From NCBI GenBank assembly GCA_964247055.1, contig OZ176050.1:8866001-8930000 (forward strand): a DNA stretch of 64,000 nt. The letters run 5' to 3'. Below the pieces are notes generated by a model that was given only the letters and a program-made list of their open reading frames with translations, made no database searches and was not told where the DNA came from. The stretch is from Paragordius varius (taxonomy: Eukaryota > Nematomorpha). A program made the translations under genes and the position numbers. Every line of letters starts with the position of its first letter. The first letter of the stretch is position 1. Positions 1 to 15,500 of this stretch are shown one piece after another.

Positions 1-1450
1 AAGATAGGGTGTAATAATTAAAAAGGTCAAATAAAAATATCTGCCTTTAATTGGAAATTAACTGAAATCATTATTGGATTTTTATGTCTCATGGATTTTG
101 GGTAAAGTTGCTCTTCAAACCACTTTATTTTTATAAGGTCGTTAACATGGAGTAGACTCTACCAGATGAATATCCCTAATTTTTTGCCTTCATGCCGCAC
201 AAACCATTATTATTTCTGTTTGAGTTTCTTAACTTTAGTAAAAATTATCTTCAAAAATTTTCAATTTAATTAAGTTTTCCGGTATCTGTCTGAATGCCAA
301 GACTTTAATTTGCATTCAATTGCATAATCGAATGGGATTATTTGCCATATATCTAAAATCGATAGATTTTTTTGTCAATCGCAAATATTAAACCTAAAAA
401 CATGATGAAAATCATAAGATTTGAGGAGTAAAGTAAAAAAGTAAATGATTAAAGGCGTCGTTAAATATTATTTAATTTAAACGGCCTAAGTCAGGTGTGA
501 CCAAGCCCTCCGAGACTTTATGTGCGACCGCGAAATTTTGGAAATTTATAAATAATCAAAAAATACTCATAAAATCTTAATAAAATTTTTTCCTTAACAT
601 TTATACTGAATGTTTTTACAATCGGCAGCAAGAAAAAATTGCTATATTAAGCTTGAATTTTTCAGTTTTATGTTTAAAATCTAATAAAATCCTTAAGAAT
701 GCCGATATATATTTCGAATGCGGCCCGCGTAGCCATTTGTGTTGGAAACCCCTGGCCTAAGTTTTACATTAAATACTTTATGGATTATTTATGTCAGCTT
801 GTCACAGAATGACTAGACGTTATTCAGCCAATATTTCAGTGAACATAGTCATACTTTTTTGTCCATTATAAAAGATAATATTGCATCAAACTTTAAATAT
901 GTTACCAACTTTTAACGGGCTAAATTATTTCTTTGAGGCTATCTGTTAGATTCATTGTTCCCTAATATTTGGTAAAGTCAATGCTATAAATAATTCCAAA
1001 ATATTTACGAGAAACAAAGAAACAAATTGGACCGACTAAGAACAGGAAGAAATGTTATATTGCTAAAGTTAATTTATGTTTATAAATATTTTCCAATTTA
1101 AAACGAGGGTTTATAATAAAATTATAGCTGGGTAATTTCATATACGTTTGTAATATGGATAATAGTTTTAGATTGCCAATCACTCTGGTAAAACAGTATA
1201 GAAGGAGAACAACCGGATTATCACAATATGAATGTTTAAAATGGCACAAAAGCTTTTTATACAAAATTATTATTGGTTAATCCGGAAAATAATTTAAAAA
1301 ACAAAATAACATCTTCTTGAATTACTTAGTATGGCTGGTTACACCTTAATATTATTAAGATATTAATATTAAATTAAAATATAGAAATAGACAATAGCAT
1401 TTCATTTTTAAAACATTTATATATCTTATTAATTTATAAACATATATTTT
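1..1450. other. Intergenic stretch downstream of the KAT8 gene
   Basis: AT-rich DNA with no coding signal that I can support. It contains one clear element, a short hAT-type MITE at 492-754. The remainder shows only A/T runs and chance open frames. Confidence 0.5.
492..754. mobile_element. Non-autonomous hAT-type MITE, 263 bp
   Basis: The element starts CAGGTGTGACC and ends GGAAACCCCTG, giving CAGG.../...CCTG ends as in hAT transposons. It is flanked by an exact 8-bp direct repeat, GCCTAAGT, at 484-491 and 755-762. Eight-base target duplication is the hAT hallmark. Its subterminal GC-rich blocks (GCGACCGCG, GCGGCCCGCG) stand out from the AT-rich surroundings. There is no coding capacity, so it would depend on a transposase from elsewhere. 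Confidence 0.8.
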
Positions 1451-5014
<3,564 letters not shown>

Positions 5015-5439
5015 CGATGCACATTTGAACGCCGCCGCCACATATGTTAAATTTAAAAAGAGGTTTGACTTTGATACAATATATAATTTAAATGTTATAT
5101 ATGCACTATAATAATGGAGTCATTTTTTGGTATTTGAAAAGAATTACTTAAAAATTATACGCTTACGGAATGCATAATTAAATACAGCTTATCATACTTG
5201 GTTGTTTCAATACCTTAAATGGCTAAAAATATCTAAAGTATACAATAAAAGCTAGGGATAATAATTCTCAACGTTTAGGGGTATAAAGTCAATAATTTTA
5301 ATCGGTGAATCAAACCGCGGCCCAAATTAATCTTTATGAACAATTAAGAATTATATAAAAGTAAAATTCAATTGATTTGAGCATTTTTTTATTTTTCAGA
5401 TTTAAATAAACACGGTTTTGATATTTTTATTTGTCTATT

Positions 5440-5590
5440 TTTAACAGACTTCAAACGAAATCGAAAAAGTGGAGCCGGAACCGGCTTGCCCAATAAAAAA
5501 AATGGAAATGGGCTAATTACTATTGGAACCAGAACCGGGGTGGTTCTATAAAAATGTAAAGGTTCCGGAACCATTTTGATTTTTGACTTT
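5440..5590. repeat. ACCGG/GGTTCC-rich dispersed repeat copy
   Basis: Short GC-richer block with several CCGGAACC and GGTTCCGG words in AT-rich DNA. Similar blocks occur at about 6,268-6,414, 13,430-13,620 and 20,951-21,079. The 20,951 copy has clean terminal inverted repeats, so this is probably a worn member of the same MITE family. Confidence 0.4.
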
Positions 5591-6267
5591 AAGTACTTTC
5601 AACATATATGATCTAAACATATCAGCAATTATAGTTCACAATAAATTTATCAGAAAAATTAAATAGCCAAATGTATAAATACTAAGATAGGTAATAAGTA
5701 TATGTATTATTGTATCTATAGATGAATCCTTAATTAAAAAATGATTGTACAAATAATCCGATCGTCAGACGATTTCTCAGATCCTAAAATATAATATTTT
5801 GCTTGGACACTATATTCATGATGAAATTTTAACTTAAATCTGGCCAAAAAATTGGGGCTGATAGGTCCGCCGCGGTTAAAGTACCACTGATATATAGTGT
5901 GGCTCTGTTTTTATTCGTGAGTAGCTGATTATGCACGCTATGGTATTTTTACCAGATTTATTTATTGATAAGTTAAGTGTTTTTAATTTATGGATTAAAA
6001 AAACTCTGTAAATAATATGTCTGTTGTTCTCTTCAAGTGTTTAAGGTAAAATACTCAAAATAATTTGTCAACATGGTAATTCCATTTTTATTATATCACA
6101 AGAAACTTTTAATGAATTTTAAAACAACAAATTCTAAAATTATGATAGTCATTCCATTTCGATGGCAAACTAAAAAAATGTTATTATGCAATCAATTTTT
6201 AATTATGATTTTAACAATAAATTCTATTTTTAAAAAATAAAACCATATATGAACTTCATTTTGTGTG

Positions 6268-6414
6268 CGGGGCCTGAATTAAAAAATAGGTTTCCTAAGA
6301 ATTTGAAAATGAACCAGAGGGTTTCTGGATTTTGAAGCGGAACCGGTTGCTTCTGAAATCTCAAGAATCTTAACAACCGGGATTCAGTTTTATGTGGTTC
6401 GGTTCGAAGCCCTG
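6268..6414. mobile_element. Worn member of the CAGGGCTT MITE family
   Basis: The right end reads GGTTCGGTTCGAAGCCCTG, matching the terminal repeat of the cleaner copy at 20,951-21,079. The left end is degraded (GGGGCCTGAAT) and no exact target duplication is visible. Confidence 0.45.
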
Positions 6415-6544
6415 ATTTTTGCTCATTGTTTAATTCTATTTAAGAAGAATTTCCGGTATTTCTTTAAACTTGATAACATTTAAATTGGGTGGTGATCACT
6501 TTACATAATCAAATATTTTAATAAATATTACATAAATTGTAACT

Positions 6545-6982
6545 ATTGCAAAAGCATTGGACCACGGGAAAAATAAAGAGTTTTATACAAAAAACTCGAT
6601 ATTACTTATTTATGGATGTTGAAGGTAAAAATTAGCCAACATGCCATATCTGCATATTTAAATATAAAAATTTGCGAAATAAACCACCTTTTCTGCTTAT
6701 TTTAATATTAGATGTGATTTTAATAAATAACATTTTAATATTAGCGTTAAAAAAGACGATATTTTGCAAAAATGTTAAATAAAAATGACGAAGTAGTTTG
6801 ATATGGAGCTTTTTTCATAACTAAATTTTATTTAGATATTTTGGCTTATTATAATTTTTAATAGGATAGATGTATAAATTTAAATTGGACCGTTCTTTTT
6901 AGTCTTTTAGAAATATCAAATTATTTTATAGTCTGAGGTCACTAGTTACTCCAATTTGAATCGACGTATTAAAATTAGTGTT
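6545..6982. repeat. Copy of the TIR element also found at 34,304-34,892
   Basis: Shares long imperfect stretches with the 34 kb element in the same order: GACGAAGTAGTTTGATATGG, a TTTTGGC block, AAATTTAAATTGG.ACCGT and the right end CCAATTTGAATCGA. The left end is eroded. No open reading frame of note. Confidence 0.55.
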
Positions 6983-8225
6983 ATTCAGTTCTTATGTGCG
7001 CCTTGTTAAAAGTCGATTTGAAAAATAATTCAAATTTTGAAGAAATAATAAATGAAAAAGGTATATTTATATTGAGTTTTGATGGGGCAAATAAATATAA
7101 AAATATCATAAAATGTGCTTAAGTTATCCTAACTGTTTTGTCCTCAACTTAGACATGCGAGCCGGTATATTAAAATAAATTCTTGGCCTGTCATATATTA
7201 AAAAATCTGTTATGATTAAAATATGTTTACTTATTTGTTAAGATATTATTATCAAAATATGTTTATTTTTTAAACTAAATGGCACAAGAGGTATTTTAGC
7301 TGCCAGTTTTTATGCGACCCGCAAAAAGTATCGGTCGATTTAAAGAAAAACATCCGCACGTGTGTCAAACGACTCTGTAATATTTATCATTATGGCGCAT
7401 GGCCCATGAAACAAGAAATGTACATCAATTTTTTTTGTTGGATTTAAAAAAATGATCAAACCATATTTTTAGAGCAAAACAATGCAAATTTTGGTAGGTT
7501 TATTTTCAAGCATGATGAAAACGGTATAAATACACCTTAAGATTTTATAAAAATCTTTTTCTACATAATTTGAATATGCTGATTTCATCATCTCAGAATA
7601 TTAATTCAAGGTTAGTTTGCTGGCAAATTTGGATAAACATTTGTAACAGAATTCATTTTTCACCCCCCGTCCGCCTCTATTTTGTACGCAATAGAATATA
7701 TATGAGCATTTGATAAAGAAAAAATAGTTTGGTTGAAACTAAAACGATGATTTTTTTTTTACAAAATATCTGCCAAAAAAATGTCCTTTACAACTGCTGA
7801 CAAGAAATGTCGATCTAATTATTGGTATGTATTCAAGATACTCATTTATTTAAATCACATCAATATTTGAATTTTATATTGTTTATATTAATAATTTATA
7901 TCAAATTTAATTATATAATTAATATTTTTTGTGTAGTGCAAATATTTTTTTGATGTGTGCGGTTCGTCAATTTTAGGCCCATGAAGATGTTTCTGTTGAA
8001 AACATCTGGTATCTAGAAAATTAATTTTATTAAACCATCAAATCCTAATCTAGCACGGTAGGCCAGAGGTGAATATAAAACATACTAAAGAATTTAAATA
8101 ACTATTTATTTTCTAATAACTATAATAATAACCAACTTTAAACAATGAATCAAAAGAATAACAAATTTAAACTGTAAAATATTGCACTAAACCATCATAA
8201 TCAAGCAGTATGAGAAAATTTAAAA

Positions 8226-10018
8226 TTATGGAAAAAATGGAACTGTGCTATTAGAAATGAAATTGGATGAAAAATTGTTTGCAATAGCTGTCGTAATCAT
8301 TAATGGTAGATCAGAAAGTAAAGATATATTGAGGGTGCTGTTATTTGATATGTTCGGTGGAAGAAAATCAGTGGTATTAAACAGTGAGGCATTAGATGTG
8401 CTGCTTAGATTCAATCCATTCATTTTCGAGTCCCCCAAAATTTTCATATCATCTGGGTCCAGACTAAAAGTAAAACTGGAATCTAAATTGTCACTTATCC
8501 CTGTCGCAAAGGTCGGTAGAATGCTTACAGTATCATTAGTTGGTAACAAAGCTGATGAATTTGTGTTTATGTTTAAAGTCGAAATCGGTGGCAACACAGA
8601 TGCATTGTTTGAAACGTTAAGAGTTGCATTTGCAAAACCTGCATCATTTATATTATTGACAGAGCTATTTATGATAGTGTTTGTGCTGATTGTTTCCCTA
8701 TTCGGACTTGCCGTAAAATTAACGTCACTGAAAAGCGGTGAATTGTACAATTTAACAGTCGGTAAGTCAGTTACATTAATGGCTTCGCTATTGAGTAAGT
8801 TTGTAATATTGGTTGTGGATGTTACGGATGGAAAAATATCTGGTAACACAACATTTGAAACAGAATCAGTATTTATTTCATTGGGCTGGGAAAAAAGTGT
8901 TTCAGAGGTAATAGTTTGATTCTCAAAGGCATTTGTTATAGATGGGTTAGCCGGTGCGCATTCACACGTGGAACAACCTCTGGCATCTTTGGCTCGTTCA
9001 AATGGACATTCCGATGTAAAAAAGCAAGCATAGGAGGGACAAACTGAATAAAAATAATATTTAAATTGAATTTTTTAACATTTTAAGTGAAATAGAATTT
9101 TAAACGCGTGTTTTACTTAAGGGAAGGCATTTACATAACTGACAGTTTCGCTTGTCACGAGCATAACCAAATGGGCAATTTTTATCACATTTTCGATTTT
9201 TGCATGCTAAAATTATGGTATAAATTTTTTACCCCTAAAAATTAAAAGGCATTCACATTTTGGACATCCAAATTGATCAAATTTTACCCCATTTCGACAA
9301 GATCTTATACATGGTTTATTGGTACAATCTATGGGAAAAAAGGATATAATTTATTCAAATCTAATTTATAAACTCTGCGTTAACGTTCTTTATTTATAAT
9401 AAATTTTAAATTTAAGCAATAAATAATTTTAAAAATTCAAACAAAATAATTACAATCAGGGATGCATTGACATTTTCCGCAACTTGTCAGGAGTGGTTGG
9501 CTAAATTTGTCGCATTCTTGAGTACAATCGGAACCATATGCACATGCTAAGATAAAATAATGTAGAATAAAGCCCTCTTATTTTTTATGTTCCCACTAAT
9601 AATAAAATTAAAATTTGTAATTATAATTTTACAAACAAAACGGTTAAAAAGATATTTTTTTAAATAATTTTTTTACCTAAATACAATTTTAAATATATAA
9701 TTGAGTGTATTATTAATTTACATCTCAGATTCCCATTTTGGAAAAACCAAAACGATTATTATATTAAATAAAATCAAGCTATTGGTCTTTTGAACGAAAT
9801 ATTTGTCTTTTAATTTATTCGTTTTGTCCGTGTTTAATTTCAATATTTACTGTATTAATATACTGAAGTATTTAATAATTCATATGGACATAATCTTACA
9901 TCGTGACTCATATATTAAATGAATATTAGAAAATAATGATACCTATTTTTCTAGAATCCACTGAATGGATTCCGATTTGAAATAATATTGTAAATCCAAA
10001 TATCAAATCGAATTTCAT
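8226..10018 (-). CDS. Secreted antistasin-domain protein with N-glycosylation-rich tail
   Basis: Predicted 390-residue secreted protein; antistasin domains are Cys-rich modules, several of which inhibit serine proteases. Exons: 10018-9943, 9546-9454, 9328-9233, 9206-9117, 9043-8226, all joined in phase 1. Exon 1 encodes a signal peptide (MKFDLIFGFTILFQIGIHSV). Four antistasin-like modules follow (about 26-150), each essentially one exon, with the spacing C..C...C..G...D..GC..C.C; clear examples are GCPKCEC, GCSTCEC and NCQLCKC. Residues 150-390 form a Cys-free tail rich in Ser, Thr and Asn with about 19 NxS/T sequons. The intron at 9207-9232 is only 26 nt. Target protease unknown. AATAAA lies about 120 bp past the stop. 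The signal exon is assigned by phase and position, so it is less certain than the repeats. Confidence 0.85.
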
Positions 10019-10933
10019 AACAAATTTTATAGAGGGTCAATGTGCGTAATCAATTCTAAATAGTCTTTACAGGTGTAAACACAAAAACTCACTAATTTAA
10101 ATATACCTAATTGTTTATAACTAGGCATATATAACCACAACCAACAACAATTATAACGGATTTTTACCATATCCTTTTACAACTATATAAACTATGTAAA
10201 TTTTATGGTAACATTACAAATAGCAGTTTAAATTTGTCAACTGTCGGAAAAAACAATTAAGGTTCTAATTTATGCTATTTCGTAATTTAAGATTTCGATT
10301 TTAATCGAAACCTCAATATACAAAATGAATCGTAGGAAATACTATATTTCAGAGTACCAATTTGTTTGTATCATAAATAGGGCAAATATATTCTGACGTT
10401 GCCAAAAACCCGCAAAAGTAAAACTTTATATCAGTATGCATCCTTTATTAGCTCAGATTTAAAAATCTATTCCGATAAGATAGTATCAGATGAACTAGTG
10501 AATATGAAATTAAAAATATCCATTATCAAACTTCATCATTCTCGTTTGTTCCATTGTGAACAAAAATTAAAACTTTACATTTGTATGTCGGATTTTATAA
10601 TATATTTTTGATAAATATATCAAATAAATATAATTTGTCTCACTCATTTATTGTTATTGCATATATTACATAGAATCCAATTTTAAATTTAGATGACCAA
10701 GCCTTTTTCCGAAAGATGCCATCAAAGGCTGGATTATCCACGATTATAATCGGCAAAATTTAAAAGAAATTTATTTCCATGTATTATGGTCTTACACATT
10801 TTCCCAAAAATTTTAAAATCACGATTTATGGTGTGGAGAGCAAACATATATATAATATATGGTGGGTAATTGCTTGGTGCCTATTTAATCATTACCCCGA
10901 TCTGCGCCAAAATCCGGAACTATCGTATATGTT

Positions 10934-11213
10934 CAGGGGTGTCAAACGCAAATAGCTTTGTGGGCCACATTTTTGACCAAAAATTAGGCGGGCTGCATTT
11001 GAAAAATATATGGACTTTAATAAATATTTTATTAGATTTCAAACATGAGACTGTAAAATGAAAACACAATATAACATTTTTTTCTAGTTTATTGTCAATT
11101 GGATAAAAAAAATAGATAATTTGTTCAATAAATATCGGTTTAGCTAAGATTTAGTGAACATATGTTTGCTAAGGATTTTCAATTTTTTGCAGGCCGTGTG
11201 TTGGCTACCGCTG
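10934..11213. mobile_element. hAT-like MITE, about 280 bp
   Basis: Begins CAGGGGTGTCAAACGCAAA and ends GTGTTGGCTACCGCTG, with GGGCCACA and GGGCTGCA blocks inside. The CAGGGGTGTCAAAC start is typical of hAT families. Flanks are TATATGTT and GTATATAT, so the 8-bp target duplication is not exact in this simple-sequence context. No coding capacity. Confidence 0.6.
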
Positions 11214-11987
11214 GTATATATGTATATCATAAATATATTTTAAGGTTATGATTTTGGTTGGCTTTTTGAAATTAACTCTAATTTTACTAGTAAGCTACAT
11301 ATAATTTTTTCCTGTCTAGTTAGTTTAATTAATCTGTAAAAAACTTTTAGGCTTATCTCAAAAAAATATCCTCTTTATTCATTTTTAACGCTTTGATGTA
11401 AAAAATGTTTGTGGTTCCAAATAATTTAAATTTTAGAAAAGGCGCATTAAAACTTTGGGGGATATCTTAATATTACATATTACCGAATGAATTTTACATC
11501 TCCGTTTTATTATGGCTATGGGAGCGAACGAACAGGTAAATGACTAATAAAAAAATATAAAATGAAAAAAACTAATAAAAAATCCATGCTCATTTACGAT
11601 TTAACATACAAAGATTATAAAAAATAGAGGTTCGGTACGGAAAAAATATATAAACGCAAAGCTATAAAATCAAATTTTAAATATCTCTATATCTATAAAT
11701 TTTACATAATAACAATAAATAGATTAATAACCCAAACACATATTTATTACACCGATATCAAAGAAATGGTTAAGGCTCATAATAATTTATATTATATGAT
11801 TCGTCTTTAAAAAACTCACATTTTTGACAGGTAGAGAAATGATAGATCCCTTAAAAAACTACTCATACGATATAATATTTTTTCCATAAAAATAATTTAT
11901 ATAATTTATTATTCATATTAAATCATTTTTTTTATATTTTTATATACATCTACTCATCTACAAAATTTAGTTTTGTTATGACACGTA

Positions 11988-12000
11988 CCCCCCCCCCCCC
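11988..12000. repeat. C13 homopolymer followed by a T run
   Basis: Thirteen consecutive C followed within two bases by nine T. It is very unusual at this base composition and could be a slippage site or an assembly artefact. Confidence 0.8.
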
Positions 12001-12595
12001 TGTTTTTTTTTCTTTACAAATGAATAAATAAAATGCTGAATAAATCTCCATTCTGTCGCCTGTTTTACATGTCAACCATTTGCTGTCCCTCTAGGCCAAA
12101 TTGGGTAATATATGTATCCTTTTATACATATCTATCCCCATATGGGCAATTATATTCTAAATCATTTCCACAAAAAAACTTTTATACGACGAAAATGTTT
12201 AATGAGTTTGAAAGTTTTAAATATATTATAAATAAAAAAAGTTATTTAACAGAAGATATAATATTCATACATCTTTCTATTATTTCACTTTTTATTTGTC
12301 ATGACTAAAGTATTTTGTAGTTTTTTCTGGCATTAGACATTAAATAATATATGTACCTTGATGGGGCCTCCCTCAATTTCAAATAATATACATCTTTGAA
12401 AGATAATTTTTTGTTTTAATTTATGATTTTTTTTGTGTTCATATAAAATTACCTCGTAAATTATTAAATAATTATTGTGTTGTTGCATTATCATAAATTG
12501 CAATATTTAAATTATAATTGTAATTAGCAAGTATAAAAACTTGCACTTTTTGCTATAATTTTTTGAGCTTTTATAGCCAAATAAACTAACAAAAA

Positions 12596-15500
12596 ATGGA
12601 TTATTTAAAAGACTTTCATAAACATTCCAATTGTGCTAAATTCAGGAGGCAAATTTTACGAAGTACCGTTTTAGGAGACTATAAAATGGTTAAAGGGAAC
12701 CCCAGAAATCATTATCATAAACCATCGTTATTACGTTACACTAATAATAATAATAATCTCAATTTTAAATTCTCCTTAAAAAAAATATCACCTTCATATT
12801 CATATACTAGATGTCAGAATGGTGATGTTAACAAAATTTTAAATTCCAGCACGAGTATAAAGTGTTCGACACCAACACCACAATTTACAAAAGCTTTGAC
12901 AATACCAAGCAAAAGGAAAAGAAATATGGCCACCCCCATAAAACAACAACGATCTAAAAGTTTAGATTGTCTCACTACCACCGACCATGATTTATCTTGC
13001 ATACAAAGCGATAAATCTAGCTTATTAGCAAATGATAGTAGATTGGAAAATAACTTTAAATTTTCCCTTTTGAATACTTCTGTGTCTTCACTTGCCACCA
13101 CGACGACTATATCTGCACTAACGAATGATATGCAACAGTATATAGAACATGGTTTTGGTGACGAAAGAAATGTCGGGAGATATGCAACGCTCCAAGATTT
13201 TAACCATCAAAAAAGGGCCGAACACAAAAACACAGCTCTCATTGTTTCACATGCCAAAACTATAAAACGTATTAAGAAGGATTATCAAACAAAAATACAA
13301 AATTTGGTATGGGTTTTATCTATGCTTTCAATATTTGTTTACCAGTTTAAAAAATTATATTGAAAAATCTGGTTTAGAATTCGGTTCTATACTACAAAAA
13401 TAAATAATTGAAAAATATATCGATTTGCGATTTTCGGTGTTCGAAAAAAAAATAGCGGAACCAAGGTGGTGTATGTGTAATTGGAACCGATACCGGGTTT
13501 TTGATAAGCCAGCGTGATTTGTAAAATTTTGCAAGCCAAACCGGGTTGATTTGAGAAAAATGGAGCCGGAATCGACCGAATTTGAAGTGGTTTCGTAACC
13601 GATTTTCGGAATTTGTAATAAATCCTAACCTGGTTACAAATTTTAAATTTACTAATCATATTTTTTTATATGGCATAACGAAAAATATAACAATATTTTT
13701 AGTTAAAGGTAATTTTTGATGGCATATATAAGTCCAAAAATATTTTTAGATTTAATATAAGTTTAATTTATTAGCAGGAAATAATGGGTCATAGAAACTT
13801 TAATGAAAATATCCATAAGAAAAAAATTCATAAAACTTTAAGCATTATATTTATAGAAAATTCATTTTTGTTGTTCCCTAAAATATAAATAAATTTACAA
13901 TTTAGGTTAAAAGACCACTAAATCATAAATTAAACAAATTATATTATTTAAATTCAAATATATTGCGATCTTCGTATAAGTTCCCATTTGTTAAAATGTT
14001 TTTTCATATGATTTTATTTCTCGTGGAATATTCGACGAAATGTTTAATTTTTACATTTTTTATTCAATTTATGTGCGTCTTAATAGCCATAAACACATTT
14101 TTTTAAATCATATGTTATTTAATATGTTTAAATTTAAAATCGCTTGAGGTTGTCAATTATCCCAAAAGCTAATTAAGCATTTAAATAAGCCAATTTTTAA
14201 TTATTTTTTAATAAATATAAGGGAACCACCCATTTTGAGTAAATCGAAACCGGGGTGGTTCGTTAAAGGCTGAATCAGGTTGATTCTTTAAAATAGGTGG
14301 TCATAAGTTAAAACTTTTGAGGTTTTGGTCATAGTTTATATATAAAACATTAGAAGCAAATCGGTTAATAGATTTAAAAACATATTAAAAAAAATAATAA
14401 ATTATAAAGTCTTTCTTATTACAATTATATTATATAAATTTCTACAAAAGCCTGTGAAAATCCGTATATATAGCCTTCTATAACAGTATATATATTTATA
14501 TGTAAAGCTAATAAAATTGATAATGTGTTAATTATATAAAATGGTGTTTAAATCCTGTGAATTTTTCAAAAATGATAATTATTATCTTATCCTATATATA
14601 CTCGTATATATATATCTGTCTGCAATCGAAATCAGGCGCTAACTTTTATTCGGTAAAGTTCAAATGAGATATCTCTGCACTTTAACAAATATTGCATTGC
14701 GATTGTATAGAATATATAATATAATTCAATTTGATAAATTATTTTTTCTTAAAAATATATATATATAATTTATTTAAAATATCAAATTTAATATCCGAAC
14801 GCCCGGGTAGTATTATATTGATTTTGATGTTAGTTTTGAAGTTTATTTAATATTATAATGATTTATTGAAAATATTTGGTCATTTAAATACTTGTGTGAC
14901 AAAAAGTGGTTACATTTTGTTACACATAAACTTGTTAACAGTTTATAATGCAGTTTTACTTAATATGTATTTTTACTGGTCCTTATAAAAATAAAGAAAT
15001 TGACTTTGCTATGTTTTGATTAAATATATTAATTTATAATTTTGCTTGACCAAAAATTTGTAAAAATTTTCAAAGTTAAGTGTCCATGCTTTAGATATCC
15101 AATAAAGTTAATAAAATAAAAATTTAATTAATTAGTATTTAGACCTTAATGCCACTTTAAAAAATTAGGGTCGTAAACCTAATTTTAAGATTAATTGGGG
15201 TTATAAAATCAATGTATAAAAATTTATATCCAAATATATATTATTTTGAACTAATCATATTTATAAGGCACTTCCGCATCATCTTTTTACGGTAGAGAAT
15301 ATTATATATTAGAAAATTAAAGAAGCTCACAAATGTCGCAATCAAATTTAAATTTAACCAGGAGTCAGTCATACACCATTTTTTAGGCTAATTATATGGT
15401 GGTTTGAGAATACATTTTGCCCATAAGTATTTATAACTTATTAACCAGCTGCATAACGATTTTCAGTTTATTAAGAGATCTAAGAGGAAAGAACCAATCA

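Larger units (their letters stand above)
5015..8225. other. Intergenic region with decayed repeats
   Basis: No host gene found. It carries two blocks rich in ACCGG/GGTTCC words (about 5,440-5,590 and 6,268-6,414), a TIR-family copy (about 6,545-6,982), and AAACCGCGG / CCGCGGTT words at 5,312 and 5,867 that look like hAT-type ends. The 7,300-8,040 part holds nothing I can name. Confidence 0.4.
10019..12595. other. Intergenic region between divergent genes
   Basis: Lies between the 5' ends of the antistasin gene (minus) and the coiled-coil gene (plus), so it must hold both promoters, though no core motif is convincing in such AT-rich DNA. It contains a hAT-like MITE at 10,934-11,213 and a C13 run at 11,988-12,000. 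Short open frames here look like chance. Confidence 0.45.

Noticed and set aside
8245-8919. A 224-codon open frame on the plus strand
   Set aside because: It lies antisense to the last exon of the antistasin gene. Its openness follows from the Asn/Ser-rich codons of the real gene, and it has no acceptor, family similarity or neighbours.
10399-10611. Short open frames near 10.4 kb and 12.0 kb
   Set aside because: Composition-driven, no splice context, no recognisable motif.
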